A DNA stretch of 64,000 nt from Chloranthus sessilifolius. Its lineage: Eukaryota; Streptophyta; Magnoliopsida; Chloranthales; Chloranthaceae. Positions 23,546 to 33,363 of the stretch are shown piece by piece; positions within the stretch are counted from its first letter, which is position 1; every line of letters starts with the position of its first letter. Made by a program: the position numbers and the translations under genes. The stretch is from assembly GCA_021018995.1 (NCBI GenBank), contig CM037590.1:71581597-71645596 (forward strand), given 5' to 3'. A model generated the notes under the pieces. That model searched no databases. It was given only the letters and a program-made list of their open reading frames with translations, and was not told the DNA's origin.

Positions 23546-23826
23546 CATATAAACAGATACCTCTGAATTTTGCCTCAAAAATTGTGATTAGAGTTTGACT
23601 TGTTGACCACCTTGATCCTTGAGTTGTATTTTGCTAGTTCTGTTGCACCCATTCACTACCTATTTGCAACCTTTTAAGTGGCTTAAGGCCTCACCCCATC
23701 ATCCACCATTGGAGGACCTTCTCACACATCTCAAGGCTCCAAAAACCCTAGGAATCCTTAGATTTGAGATTACCTAATTACTAATCCCAATTAGCACTTA
23801 AGTAGTCTCGTAATCCACCCATTTCC

Positions 23827-23834
23827 TATAAATA
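23827..23834 (+). promoter_or_regulatory. TATA box of LTR B
   Basis: TATAAATA in the context TTTCCTATAAATAGAGACC, matching LTR A and C. Confidence 0.75.
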
Positions 23835-24555
23835 GAGACCCCCACCCCTTGGTTTAGGGGTTGAGAATTTTTGCCTAAGAGAGAAAGAGCTTGGGAAGAT
23901 CTTTCTCCCTTTGATGCACCATTGCTCATACAAATTTCAAATTTTCAAAACCTCATTCCATGCCTTACCTTCCCTAAAAAGCCTCTAGGTTAGGTGTGTG
24001 CTATCCATTTGCCTCCCTTCTCTACCTCTTAGCTAGTAAGCCTTAGTGGTTAGAACCCCTCTTTCCACCATTCAAGCCTTCAAAAGCTCATCAAAAGCAA
24101 GCCACGCAAGGCTCTCCTAAGGCGCTACAAGCGCCCGAGGGCTCTGGCTCTCCCCTTTCTTCTCCTATCTCTTTTTGTCTCTTCTCATCCTCCCATTTTT
24201 GCCATTACGCCGCCGAATTTTTGATTGGAACAGAGGGGCACAAATAGGATTCTAAGCCCTTTTGGGTAAGAGGAAGTCATTTTCTTTTCTTTTACTTTAT
24301 TTTTATTTTGGCTATTAGTAGAGACCGCGTTAAGCGGGTTGATCAGGTGCCTAACACCTTCCCGATCGATAATCGAAACCCCTACCCAAGAGCCTTTGGT
24401 GTGGACCGGATTTAGAGTCATATTTGTGGCACTTCGGTGCTTATAAAAATGATATAGGTATTCCGGGACACCAAAAGCTCCGGGTGGCGACTCTATATTT
24501 TTTGCAAGCGAGTGCATCGCCATATCGGGATCATAAAAAATCCCACAGTTGCACA

Positions 24556-25920
24556 TGCAGTTAACCCGTTTGAAAAAATGAGTCGGGAACACATACTTGA
24601 AACACAACTGAGAAGAATGCCAACTCATATCACATTCTGGGATCTTCTAATAATATCCCCACTCCACTTTCAAGCTTTAATGAGAGCATTAAAGAATGTG
24701 CACGTACCTCTTCAGGTGAGCCCAGATGAAGTCGGGCAGAAACATGATAATCCCCTTGGTATTAATTAATAATGGGTCTACTCTGAATGTATGCCCGTTA
24801 AGAACCATCACAAAGATTGGGGTAGATCCGTGCATGTTGAAACCAACAAGAGCTAGTGCTCGAGGTTTTGACAATACAAGAAAGGAGATAATAGGAGAAG
24901 TTGACCTTGAGCTAGTAATTGGGCCAATGACCTTTTTCACATTATTTCAAATAATGGATATCAAATCCTCGTTCAATTTATTGATAGGGCGCCCATGGTT
25001 ATATGAAGTTGGAGTAGTACCATCGACACTGCATCAAAAGCTCAAATTTATATCTGGGTAGGATGATCACCATCATAGGTGAGGGACATGATGAGAAGGA
25101 AAAGGCCACCCACAACATTGAGAACCCTAAAAAATTGGATGTGCCACATACTAATGAAGGCACTGACCTCCATAGCATTGAGTACAAAGTGTCAACAGTT
25201 GTCCTAGAGCCCCCGGAAAGCATCGTTTCAAAAACTAGCGACGGAATGGAAGCGGCAGTGGTCATACTCTAGAAATGGGGCTATCAAAAAAGAAAAGAAC
25301 TTGGGCCCAGACTGTAAGGTAGAAGAGAGCCAGTTACAGCCAAGGGTGGCCAAAAAATTAGATTTGGGCTAGGTGACAAGCCCACAGAGGAAGAAGTCCG
25401 AGAGGCTAAGGAGAAAGCCCGGGTCATGGCAACTGCAAGAGTCAGGGGTATACACCTAGAAGAGAAACCCCATCCCAGGCCTCACATCAGAGATACATTT
25501 ATAAGTGTCGAAATTGTAAAGATCAATCAGAACAGGGTGACCCAATTAATCCCACACAAACCCATAACACCTGTTCACCCCACCAATCCCAACATTATTC
25601 CCCCCAACCTGGAAATAGACTTGGTTGCGCTGTCACTCTTTGAAGAGCGACGGTCCATACCTGCACAATCTCCCCCTGTGGTGAACCACCACAAGATTGT
25701 GTTGATATTTGAGGACGTAATCTAAGACGAATTTGGGATCAACATGATGAAGGCTGACTTCGAAAATCCATATCAGTCAGCATCCTCCATCTGATCAGGT
25801 AAAGGAGTGGCTTCTCAGGTAATAATTGGGCATCTATGTCCCAAACTCTGGAAGCAGGGAGTGGTCTAAATTTTGGCACCCATTTCCTAAAAAAAAATAA
25901 CTTGTAAAAAGTGAGATAAG
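24556..25920 (+). pseudogene. Aspartic protease and G-patch-like tail (element C)
   Basis: Starts NPFEKMSREHILETQLRRM. Relative to element B, 107 bp are missing after VSPDEVGQ (near 24738), shifting the frame. The protease motif reads IPLVLINNGSTLNVCP, so the catalytic Asp is Asn. LIGRPWLYEVGVVPSTLHQ and KATHNIENPKKLDVPHT follow, with a stop at 25060. The G-patch-like tail is recognisable as KWGYQKRKELGP. The charged tail (EEEVREAKEKARVMATARVRG, EEKPHPRPHIRDT) is fairly conserved to 25725 and ends in stops before an A9 tract near 25890 and the degraded inter-ORF hairpin (25920-25970). Inactive. Confidence 0.82.
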
Positions 25921-26019
25921 CCCTTAGCAGGCAATACAATGTCTATATGAGGACTCGCTTCACCAAGGGCCCGTTTTCTCATAAAACAAAAATCCCAAAA
26001 ACATAGAAAAATATAAAAA

Positions 26020-27650
26020 TAAAAAATATTATCTTTTAAAATTCCAAATAAAATCTCAAAAAAAGATGCCTTGATTCGTATGTCCGTCCCACGTGAAATC
26101 AACCCCTTTCCTGTAAAAATACAAGAAAAGGTAGGAATCATGAGTCTGGATGAGGAAATCCCTATGGAGGAGCTCCCCAATGAGCTCCTTGAGCAGTTTG
26201 CCGACTTTGAGCATGGCCCTACCCGATTGTTGAAGGAACTGAGGACGTCAATCTAGGGAATGAGGAGATTCCCCGAAGCACCAAGATCGGAACGTCGTTG
26301 GCTCCCAAAGAAAGAAAAAGCATGATCAATTTTCTTTGGTCATACCAAGACATTTTTGCCTGGTCGTACAAGGACATGCCCAGTTTAGAGACCGATTTGG
26401 TTGAGCATGAGTTGTCGCTCTACCCTTATATGAAGCTGGTTAAGCAGAAACTGAGACGTCTTTGACCTGAGTGAATGCTGCAGGTCAAGGACGAGGTCAT
26501 CAAGCAGTATGATACGGGGGTTTCTCATGGTATCTAAATACCCGCAGTGGCTAGCCAACATTATCCCGGTACCAAAGAAAGATTGAAAGGTCCGCATGTG
26601 CATCGATTTTTGGAACTTGAACAAGGTGAACCCGAAGGACAATTTTTCATTGCCACACATTGGCATCTTGGTCGATAACACTGCCAGGCACGGGATGCTT
26701 TCATTTATGGACGGATTCTCCGGATATAACTAGATCAAAATGGCAGAGACTAATCGAGAGAAGACATCATTTATCACTCCGTGGGGAACTTTCTGCTATC
26801 GTGTCATATCATTCAGACTGAAGAATGCTAGTGCAACGTATCAGAGGGCCATGACAGCACTATTTCACGACATGATGCACCAAGAAATTACGGTGTATGT
26901 CGATGACATATTTTCCAAGTCACCTGAGAGAAGTGATCATATGATAAACCTCCAAAAGCTATTTGAGAGGCTAAGAAAATATAGGTTACGCCTGACTTCG
27001 TAGAAGTGCGCATTTGGCACTATGTTCGAAAATTATTGGTCTTCATCATCAGCAGGAGAGGTATCGAAGTTGACCCGATCAAGGTGAAAGCCATCATAGA
27101 AATGCCACTGCCATCTACTGAGAAAGAAGTCAGAAGATTCTTGAGCAGGATACAGTATATCAGTCAGTTCATTGCACAACTCACTCCAATCTGCACTCCG
27201 ATTTTCTAGCTACTGAGAAAAGATTCACCCGTTGAATGGAACGATGATTGTCAGGCTGCTTTCGATAAGACCAAAAGCTACCTCCTCAACCCACCTATTT
27301 TGGTACCACTCGAGCCGGGGAGACCACTCTTGATGCATCTCTCCACAATGGAAGTTTCGATGGGATATGTCCTAGGGCAGCATGCCGAGAAAGGAAGAAG
27401 GGAACATGCCATCTACTATCTCAGCAAGAAGTTCACCGACTACGAGACGCACTATTTTCAAATCATGTTTAGCTCTCGTATGGACTACATAGAGGCTGCG
27501 TCATTACTTGCTATCCCACGACGTTCTACTCCTAGTGTGAATGGATCCATTAAAGTACCTGTTTGAAAAGCCACCTCTCACTGGGCAGACTGTACACTAG
27601 TAGCTCCAACTATCTGAATTTGACATCACGTACGTCACTCAGAAGTTGAT
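26020..27650 (+). pseudogene. Reverse transcriptase plus first RNase H (element C)
   Basis: The frame starts around MPRDSYVRPTRNQP-like sequence with EELPNELLEQFADFEHGP. It then has stops and small shifts through the fingers (near 26465 a TGA at the Arg-Pro site). The palm is clear: FMDGFSGYN, ITPWGTFCYRVISFRLKNAS and the catalytic VYVDDIFSKSPE, followed without a stop by MINLQKLFERLRKYRL, where A and B have a stop at the Gln. Gypsy-type RNase H: MHLSTMEVSMGYVLGQ and IYYLSKKFTDYETHY, frameshifted near 27460. The YVDD active site is kept but the unit cannot be translated whole. Confidence 0.82.
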
Positions 27651-29515
27651 CAAGGGGCAAGCACTCGCTGATCATCTTACCGAGAATCCGCTGCCCGATT
27701 ATGAACCTTTGAGAACTAAATTTCGTGATGAAGACATCCTATTCATGATGGAGGATGATACAGAAGAAGCAGGGGAACCATGGGTAATGCACTTCGATGG
27801 GCAGCAAATTCCGAAGGCCAAGGAGTCGGTGCTATTATAATTTTGCCAAAAGAATCTCATGTACTGGTCTCCATCAAGCTCAACTTCCCATGCACAAAAA
27901 ACATGGCCAAGTACGAAGCTATGCAGCTGACTTACAGGCGGCTCTTGATCTGAATGTAACTCACCTCTAAGTATTTAGAGATTCGCAATTGATCATATGC
28001 CAGACATATGGAGATTGGAAGATGAAAGATGAGAAACTGATCCCCTACCATGTGCATCTTGAGGATCTGATAACATGTTTCAAGGATGTGACATTTTCCT
28101 ATGTCCCGCGGATAAGGAATCACTTCACCAATGCATTAGCAACTTTGGCATCGATGATAGAAATCCCATATGGTGTTGAGATGAAACAGATCGTGATTGA
28201 ACAAAGGAACGAGCCGGATTTTTACCTACAGATCGAGGAACCACTAAAGCCTGATGATGAGCCACCTTGGTTCTCAGATATCAAGAATTTCCTCGAGACT
28301 CGTACTTTCCCTGAGGATACATCCAAAATAGATCTGCAGACCATTCAACGTCTAACTATGGGCTACATCATTTGTGAGGAATACCTTTATAAGCAATCCT
28401 ACAATAACATTTTTCTCAGGTGTCTTACTGAGGGCGAGGCGGTCAACATTATGAAGGAGATCCACGAGGGAGTATGTGGGGCCCACATCAGCGGGCACAT
28501 GCTTGCAAAGAAGATCCTACGGTAAGGATACTTCTGGACCACTATGGAAACTAACTGCTGTAAGCATGTTCAGAAATGCTACAAGTGTCAAGAACACTCC
28601 AATCTAATACACGCTTCGGCCATTGATATGCACTACATGACCACTCCTTGGCCCTTCTCCACCTGAGGTCTTAACATCGTGAGAATGATTAACTCAAAAG
28701 TATCAAACGGACATCGATTCATCCTGGTCGCTATCGAGTACTTCACCAAGTGGGTAGAGGCAGCATCCTACGCCAGCATCACAGCCTAGCACATCGAGAA
28801 ATTTCTCTAGAGCACCATTGTGTGCTGATTTGGCGTGCCCAAGGACATTATCACGGACAACGGCACAAACTTTGTGAATAAACGTAGCCAAGCCTTTTGT
28901 AAGCAATATAAAATCAAGCACCATCACTCGTCACCTTATTGGCCCCAAACTAATAGAGTCATGGAAGCTGCGAATAAGACGGTCATCCGCATCCTCGAGA
29001 AGATGGTCATCGCCTACTGAGATTGGAGTAAAATATTATCATTCGCATTGTGGGCCTACAAAATGTCAATCCGTACCGCTACAGGGGCAACACCATTCTC
29101 CCTTGCGTATGGAACTGAGGGCGTCCTATCAGTAGAAGTTGAAGTACCCTCGCTCCAAATCCTCCTTGAGTCGGGCTTACCCAATGCAGAGAGAGAACGA
29201 TCTCGCTTTAAGCAGTTGAACTTACTGGACGAAAAAAGGCTCCTAGCCTTGTGTCATACCGAAGTCTACCAGGGGCGAATTGCATGCGTTTACAATAAAC
29301 GTATCTGCGATCGAGATCTAAAGGTAGGAGACACCGTGCTGAAGATCTTCTCATCCCTCCATGCCGATCCTAGAGGAAAGTTCAAGCCGAATTGGGAAGG
29401 ACCATACGTCATCAAGAAAGTACTTTTGGGTTACGCCATCCGCCTCGCCACCATGGACGGAGATCATTTTCCTGAGCCCATCAATGCTGGATATGTCCGA
29501 CGGTTCTACGCTTAG
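27651..29515 (+). pseudogene. Second RNase H and integrase (element C)
   Basis: RNase H: VMHFDGQQ (frameshift near 27815), QLIICQTYGDW, and FTNALATLAS, where the final catalytic Asp is Asn as in A. Integrase: MKEIHEGVCGAHISGHML, CYKCQEHSNL, then GLNIVRM in which the first catalytic Asp is Asn. ITDNGTNFVNK keeps the second Asp and TNRVMEAANK keeps the Glu. The last 155 codons (29048-29515) are open: MWAYKMSIRTATGATPFSLA, LDEKRLLALCHTEVYQGR, DLKVGDTVLKIF, FKPNWEGPYVIKKV and a natural end YVRRFYA. At least five stops lie between 28525 and 29020, including TGG to TGA and CGA to TGA. Confidence 0.84.
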
Positions 29516-30149
29516 TCTATCACGATAAAGTAAGTATTGGTAAAACGGATACGTGACTGCTTAAGAATCACACAAAAGAGGCCATCATTTCAAACTCAGT
29601 AGCCAAAAATCTTACCTGAAATAATCATACCCCTTGCTACACCATTTGAACATTGGCCTTTCTTTCAATAAACCCTTCCCTGGAAAAGAAAAATGTATAC
29701 ATATGCAAAAAAAAAAAAAAGAGGAGAAAATAGAAGTACTATCAAAATAAAAAAGATCAGAAAAGAAAAACATAAAAGAAAAAGAGAGATTGCCTGAAAT
29801 AAAATAAAAAACAAAAAATAGAAAAAGAAAAAGAAATAGAAAAATCATGGGGTATCCCCTAAGGAAGAAGAGTATTATGGCAAACTGGAACCATAATAAG
29901 AAAATCTTTTTAACCTTGAATACCTTTAAAAATTCCTAACCTTACCCATGGCCAAGATACACCCTGAGGAAAGCCCTCTTTAAAGGTTCACGAGTAGTCA
30001 CAGTATCTATTAAGTCAACACGAGCCAAGACGACACCAGAGCCCCATCTAGCCTGCTATGACGGAACCAATGTCCATGACGTGGCCTTCTAAAAAGGAAG
30101 GAAAGAAAAAGAAAAAAATAAAATAAAATAACACAAGCTCAAAGCAAGA

Positions 30150-30350
30150 TGGATGTGGTGAAAACCCGAAAGGGCACTAAGGGTAAAAAGAGCGAGTCTG
30201 TGCGGACCAGGTGAAAATTCAAAAGGGCGCTTGGGGTAAGAGAGCTAAACCTATGGACGTGGTAAAAACTCAAAAGGGTGTCATGGGTGAAAAGAGGACG
30301 ATAACGGGCATGACGAATGCACCTTGGGCGTTGTGAGTAAAAAAAGATCA
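30150..30350 (+). repeat. Direct repeats in 3' UTR of element C
   Basis: Three to four units with GTGGTGAAAACCCGAAAGGGC and GGGTAAAAAGAG, the same family as 20755-20910 in element B. Confidence 0.7.
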
Positions 30351-30699
30351 AAAAGAAAATATTTCGAAAAAGAAAGGTTTGAAAAAGAATGATGAAGATA
30401 GTTGAATCCTTTGATTATTCTCCCTGTTACCCATTTCCAACTGGGCCACTCATGTTAGTTCAAATCGGGCCCCGACAAGAAATGTCTTTGTAAATCTGCT
30501 TCGTCGAGCGTATGACCTGCGGTAAGAAGGTTTAACTCAATCCAAAGGGATTGACGTTCGGGCCTTGGTAAAATTACTGAAACTCACTCAGATCCGACCA
30601 CTTAAAAGGGGTTCGACCATGCTCAAAAGGGGACCCGAAGTCTCATCCCGTGATCAAGGCATCAAGCAAAAAGAATAAATAAAGGAAAGAGAGGGCGGG

Positions 30700-30980
30700 A
30701 AGGCCTTTTCATCAAAGATAATAATTTTCCTTTTCTACTTTCATGCCCACACTTTGTGTACCTGGGTGGGAGGGCCTTTTCATCAAAGATAATAATTTCC
30801 CTTTTTCACTTTCATGCCCACACTTTGTGCACCTGGGTGGGAAGGCCTTTTCATCAAAGATAATAATTTCCCTTTTCCACTTTCATGCCCACACTTTGTG
30901 CACCCGAGCGGAAAGACACTTTCTGCTAACGATAATAGATCTTCCTCTCCCATTTTTATGCCCAAGACTGTGCACATTCC
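30700..30980 (+). repeat. 71-bp tandem repeat in element C
   Basis: Three near-identical copies (AAGGCCTTTTCATCAAAGAT ... CATGCCCACACTTTGTGCAC ... GGGTGGG) and a diverged fourth ending near 30980. Element B has no equivalent array. Confidence 0.85.
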
Positions 30981-31331
30981 ATCTCAAACCCATCAAACAA
31001 AAAGAACAAAAAGAGAGTTTTGTAAATATAATAGATTTCGCTTTTCCATATACAAGCTATATACTGCTTACATCACATCCCAAAAAATAATCGATGTGAT
31101 GAATAACATTCTTTTTCTTTCTTTGTACAAAAACATAGAAATAAGCAAAAAACATAAATAAAATATATATACCCAAAAAATCTGTGTATATCTGAATAGG
31201 AGTTTCTTATGCCCCTTCCTGTGAATCTGATATGTGCAAAAAGATATGTGCAGGAGAGAATTAGCGGCCTAGCTCACGCTTCAAGGCATGAATCTCTGGG
31301 CGAAAATCATCCTCTCAGACATCTCGCTCTG

Positions 31332-32775
31332 TCATCTAGGGCCATGAAGGCTCCTATACCTCTTCCGAGAAGCATCAGTAGCCCCAAGAACAACATTCAA
31401 GGCTCCTTCCAGACAAAGGACCTCGCTCTTAGCTGCACCAACTTTGATCTCTGCTATCTCTGCTCTAACTTTCTCTTTTGCCAAAAGTTCTTGCAGGACC
31501 CTCTTCTCATCGGTCAGCAGCTCAATACGAGCCCGAAGCGCCATCTCCTTTTTCGGCGAGGGCCCTCCCATATCACTACTCTGCCTAATCCAAATGATCA
31601 GTAGCAGGCTGCTCAGCTAATAAGCAAGCCTCATACTTTGGGGAAGACTGAACTGAATCTCCCTGCTCTATATCACATATGAGCATCGACTGACGCATTT
31701 CCCAAGAGTAGCAATCCGATCCATGTCCCTGGAAAACCCCTAAAAAAGATTAAATCACGCAAAGGGGGTTTTATCTCGCAAGGCACCTGCTGAGAACAAT
31801 TGAACTGATGTAACACCCGAAATGAGAAGTAGAAGCTACTGCCAATCAATCCTAAGAGGGTGATGCCCTCATGGTCTCTGGAACGAACTATAGGGAAAGT
31901 CTGATCCAACTAAGGAAGTCTCCATATCAGCTCTACAGTGGTTAGCCAAAGCTTCAACTCTGAAAAATCTCCCTGTGGAATCTTGTGGCACCTACCCAGA
32001 AAGAATCGAACCACCTCACCTCGAATAATGTAAAAGCGAGGCACTGGTCCCAAGACTGCAAGGTGCTCACCTAACTAGATCTAGAGCAGCAGAGGAATCC
32101 CCTGAGGCTCTCCACCTTGCCTAGAATGAATGCGTCAAGGCACTGGTATAGTTCAGCAAGGACCAGATGCATCACTGATCGGCCCTCCTCCAACTCTGTC
32201 AAAATGTCGCAGAGAGCCAAAGAGAAGCTCTCTCTCCCAGTGAAGAAAAGGACTTCCGAAATGAGACCAAGAGCAAAGGCTTTCAAGTTGAAGACATTTT
32301 GAACCAACAATTTTCGAAGACTTTCGTCACCGAAAAGTTCTTTGAGGAATTCGATCGAACACCTTGTCGACCATCCGATGAAACTTTTCTCATATTCAGA
32401 TTTCTTCAAACCTAGAGTAAGGTGAATGGCTTTAGCATATCCCAGCTTCAACATGACTCTTGCAAGGCCTCTGTGGAGCTTTAGACCTGATAAATTGGAG
32501 AGCTCTTCAAGAGTTGGAGATAGTTCCCGCTTCCCAAAATGAAATACATGGGCATTTGCATCCCAACATGAGGTCACCGCATGAAGTAGGTCCCACCATG
32601 GAGGAACCTCAAGGAAGGAGGAAAGACGGGATAGTCCAAGCCGCTCTAGATTGACGAGCACACTCTCATTCAAGCTCCCAAGCCAACTTTTGAGAAAATT
32701 GGGCCCCAAGCCCAAAGAAGGGAGAAAATTGGTTTCGGGCCCTCCATGTAAGGGAGGGTTGGAAAGAGGGTCCAT
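31332..32775 (-). pseudogene. Antisense unit 2 in element C: PMD/DUF7745-like protein with coiled-coil end
   Basis: From ATG at 32775 (MDPLSNPPLHGGPE) a 234-codon frame reads LERLGLSRLSSFLEVPPWWD, ANAHVFHFGKRELSPTLEE and SNLSGLKLHRGLARVM. The 'W(D) x6 F x FG x x E L x PTLEE' pattern resembles plant mobile domain-related proteins (DUF7745 type); the family name is tentative. Past a nonsense codon (TGG to TAG near 32078) another frame continues the same protein: GEHLAVLGPVPRFYIIRGEV and RSRDHEGITLLGLIGSSFYF. A last segment (31332-31571) is a predicted coiled coil: ALRARIELLTDEKRVLQELL. Introns or frameshifts separate the pieces. Antisense to the element; broken. Confidence 0.6.
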
Positions 32776-32941
32776 GGACGTATAAATATTTTTCAAGAAT
32801 ATAAAATTTAATGTATGACGATGAACCCACCCTTGGGAAAGCAAGGAAAGAAAAAACAGCTGAAAAATCCAAGTCAAAGTGAAAAGAGAAAGAAAATGAG
32901 CTTTCTCGAGCATATAAAGGGCCCACTGCCTCCAAGTTGCA

Positions 32942-33014
32942 CCTGGCGCATGTAATACATGTGCTAGTGTAATTCTCCCCAAGATTGGCCTGGCGCATGT
33001 AATACATGCGCCAG
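32942..33014. repeat. Two hairpin palindromes upstream of antisense unit 2
   Basis: Inverted repeats at 32942-32969 (imperfect) and 32990-33014 (perfect, arms CTGGCGCATGTA and TACATGCGCCAG around one base). Same outer sequence as the LTR palindromes but different inner bases, changed in both arms. Confidence 0.85.
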
Positions 33015-33363
33015 ACCAACTTGACCCTTTTTAATGTAAAAAGTGGCGGTTTTAAGGGGGGAATTTTTGTCTTTTGCTGGACCCCTTGGCCAGATTGCCT
33101 GTTTACCTGTATTTTATGCTTTGAATACATTCATAAACATAAAATTTAAAATGCACCTAGCATTGAAATCATTTAATTATGCAGGAAAAACCCACACCAA
33201 GGCATGCAGCCTTAAGGGCCATTTTTACAAGCAATCGTCAAAACCATCCTGCAAGCAATCAAATATAATACGAGGGAAACATAGCATATGATCAAAGATA
33301 GCACTAAAAATTCCAAAAAGTATGTTCAAAGTGTTTAAAAATCTCAGAGAGAAGAAGCTAGGC

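Larger units (their letters stand above)
11896..24555 (+). mobile_element. Element B: Tat/Ogre-like element, 5' part displaced by element A
   Basis: Same family as A, in the opposite orientation. It begins in mid-gag exactly at the LTR end of A, so its 5' LTR, leader and gag start should lie to the left of A, outside the window. Its 3' LTR (22923-24555) ends directly against protease sequence of element C, with no PBS or leader behind it. This is therefore a 3' LTR inserted into C rather than a 5' LTR of C. B carries more nonsense codons than A. Confidence 0.85.
22923..24555 (+). repeat. 3' LTR of element B
   Basis: 1633 bp, from TGTAGACACCCAAATTTGG to CAGTTGCACA. It has a polypurine tract in front and the body of element C directly behind, so it is the 3' LTR of B. 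Contains four palindromes (23347-23545) and a TATA box (23827). The first five bases behind it, TGCAG (24556-24560), are the candidate target duplication. Confidence 0.9.
29516..31250 (+). other. 3' untranslated region of element C, proximal part
   Basis: Matches the start of the 3' UTR of element B to about 30665. No supported coding frame. Contains two repeat arrays (listed separately) and A-rich runs. The short sense frames at 30743-31161 are read from repeat units and I do not regard them as genes. Confidence 0.6.

Noticed and set aside
24556-24600. LTR B as 5' LTR of element C with a deletion from primer site to protease
   Set aside because: It would need a deletion starting exactly at the LTR end. 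The polypurine tract before LTR B makes insertion of B into C simpler.
30743-31161. Plus-strand frames with repeated CPHFVHLGG-type peptide
   Set aside because: Produced by the 71-bp tandem repeat; they overlap each other in different frames and lack other signs of coding.
32460-32654. Plus-strand frame opposite antisense unit 2
   Set aside because: Shadow of the minus-strand frame, which has the recognisable motifs.
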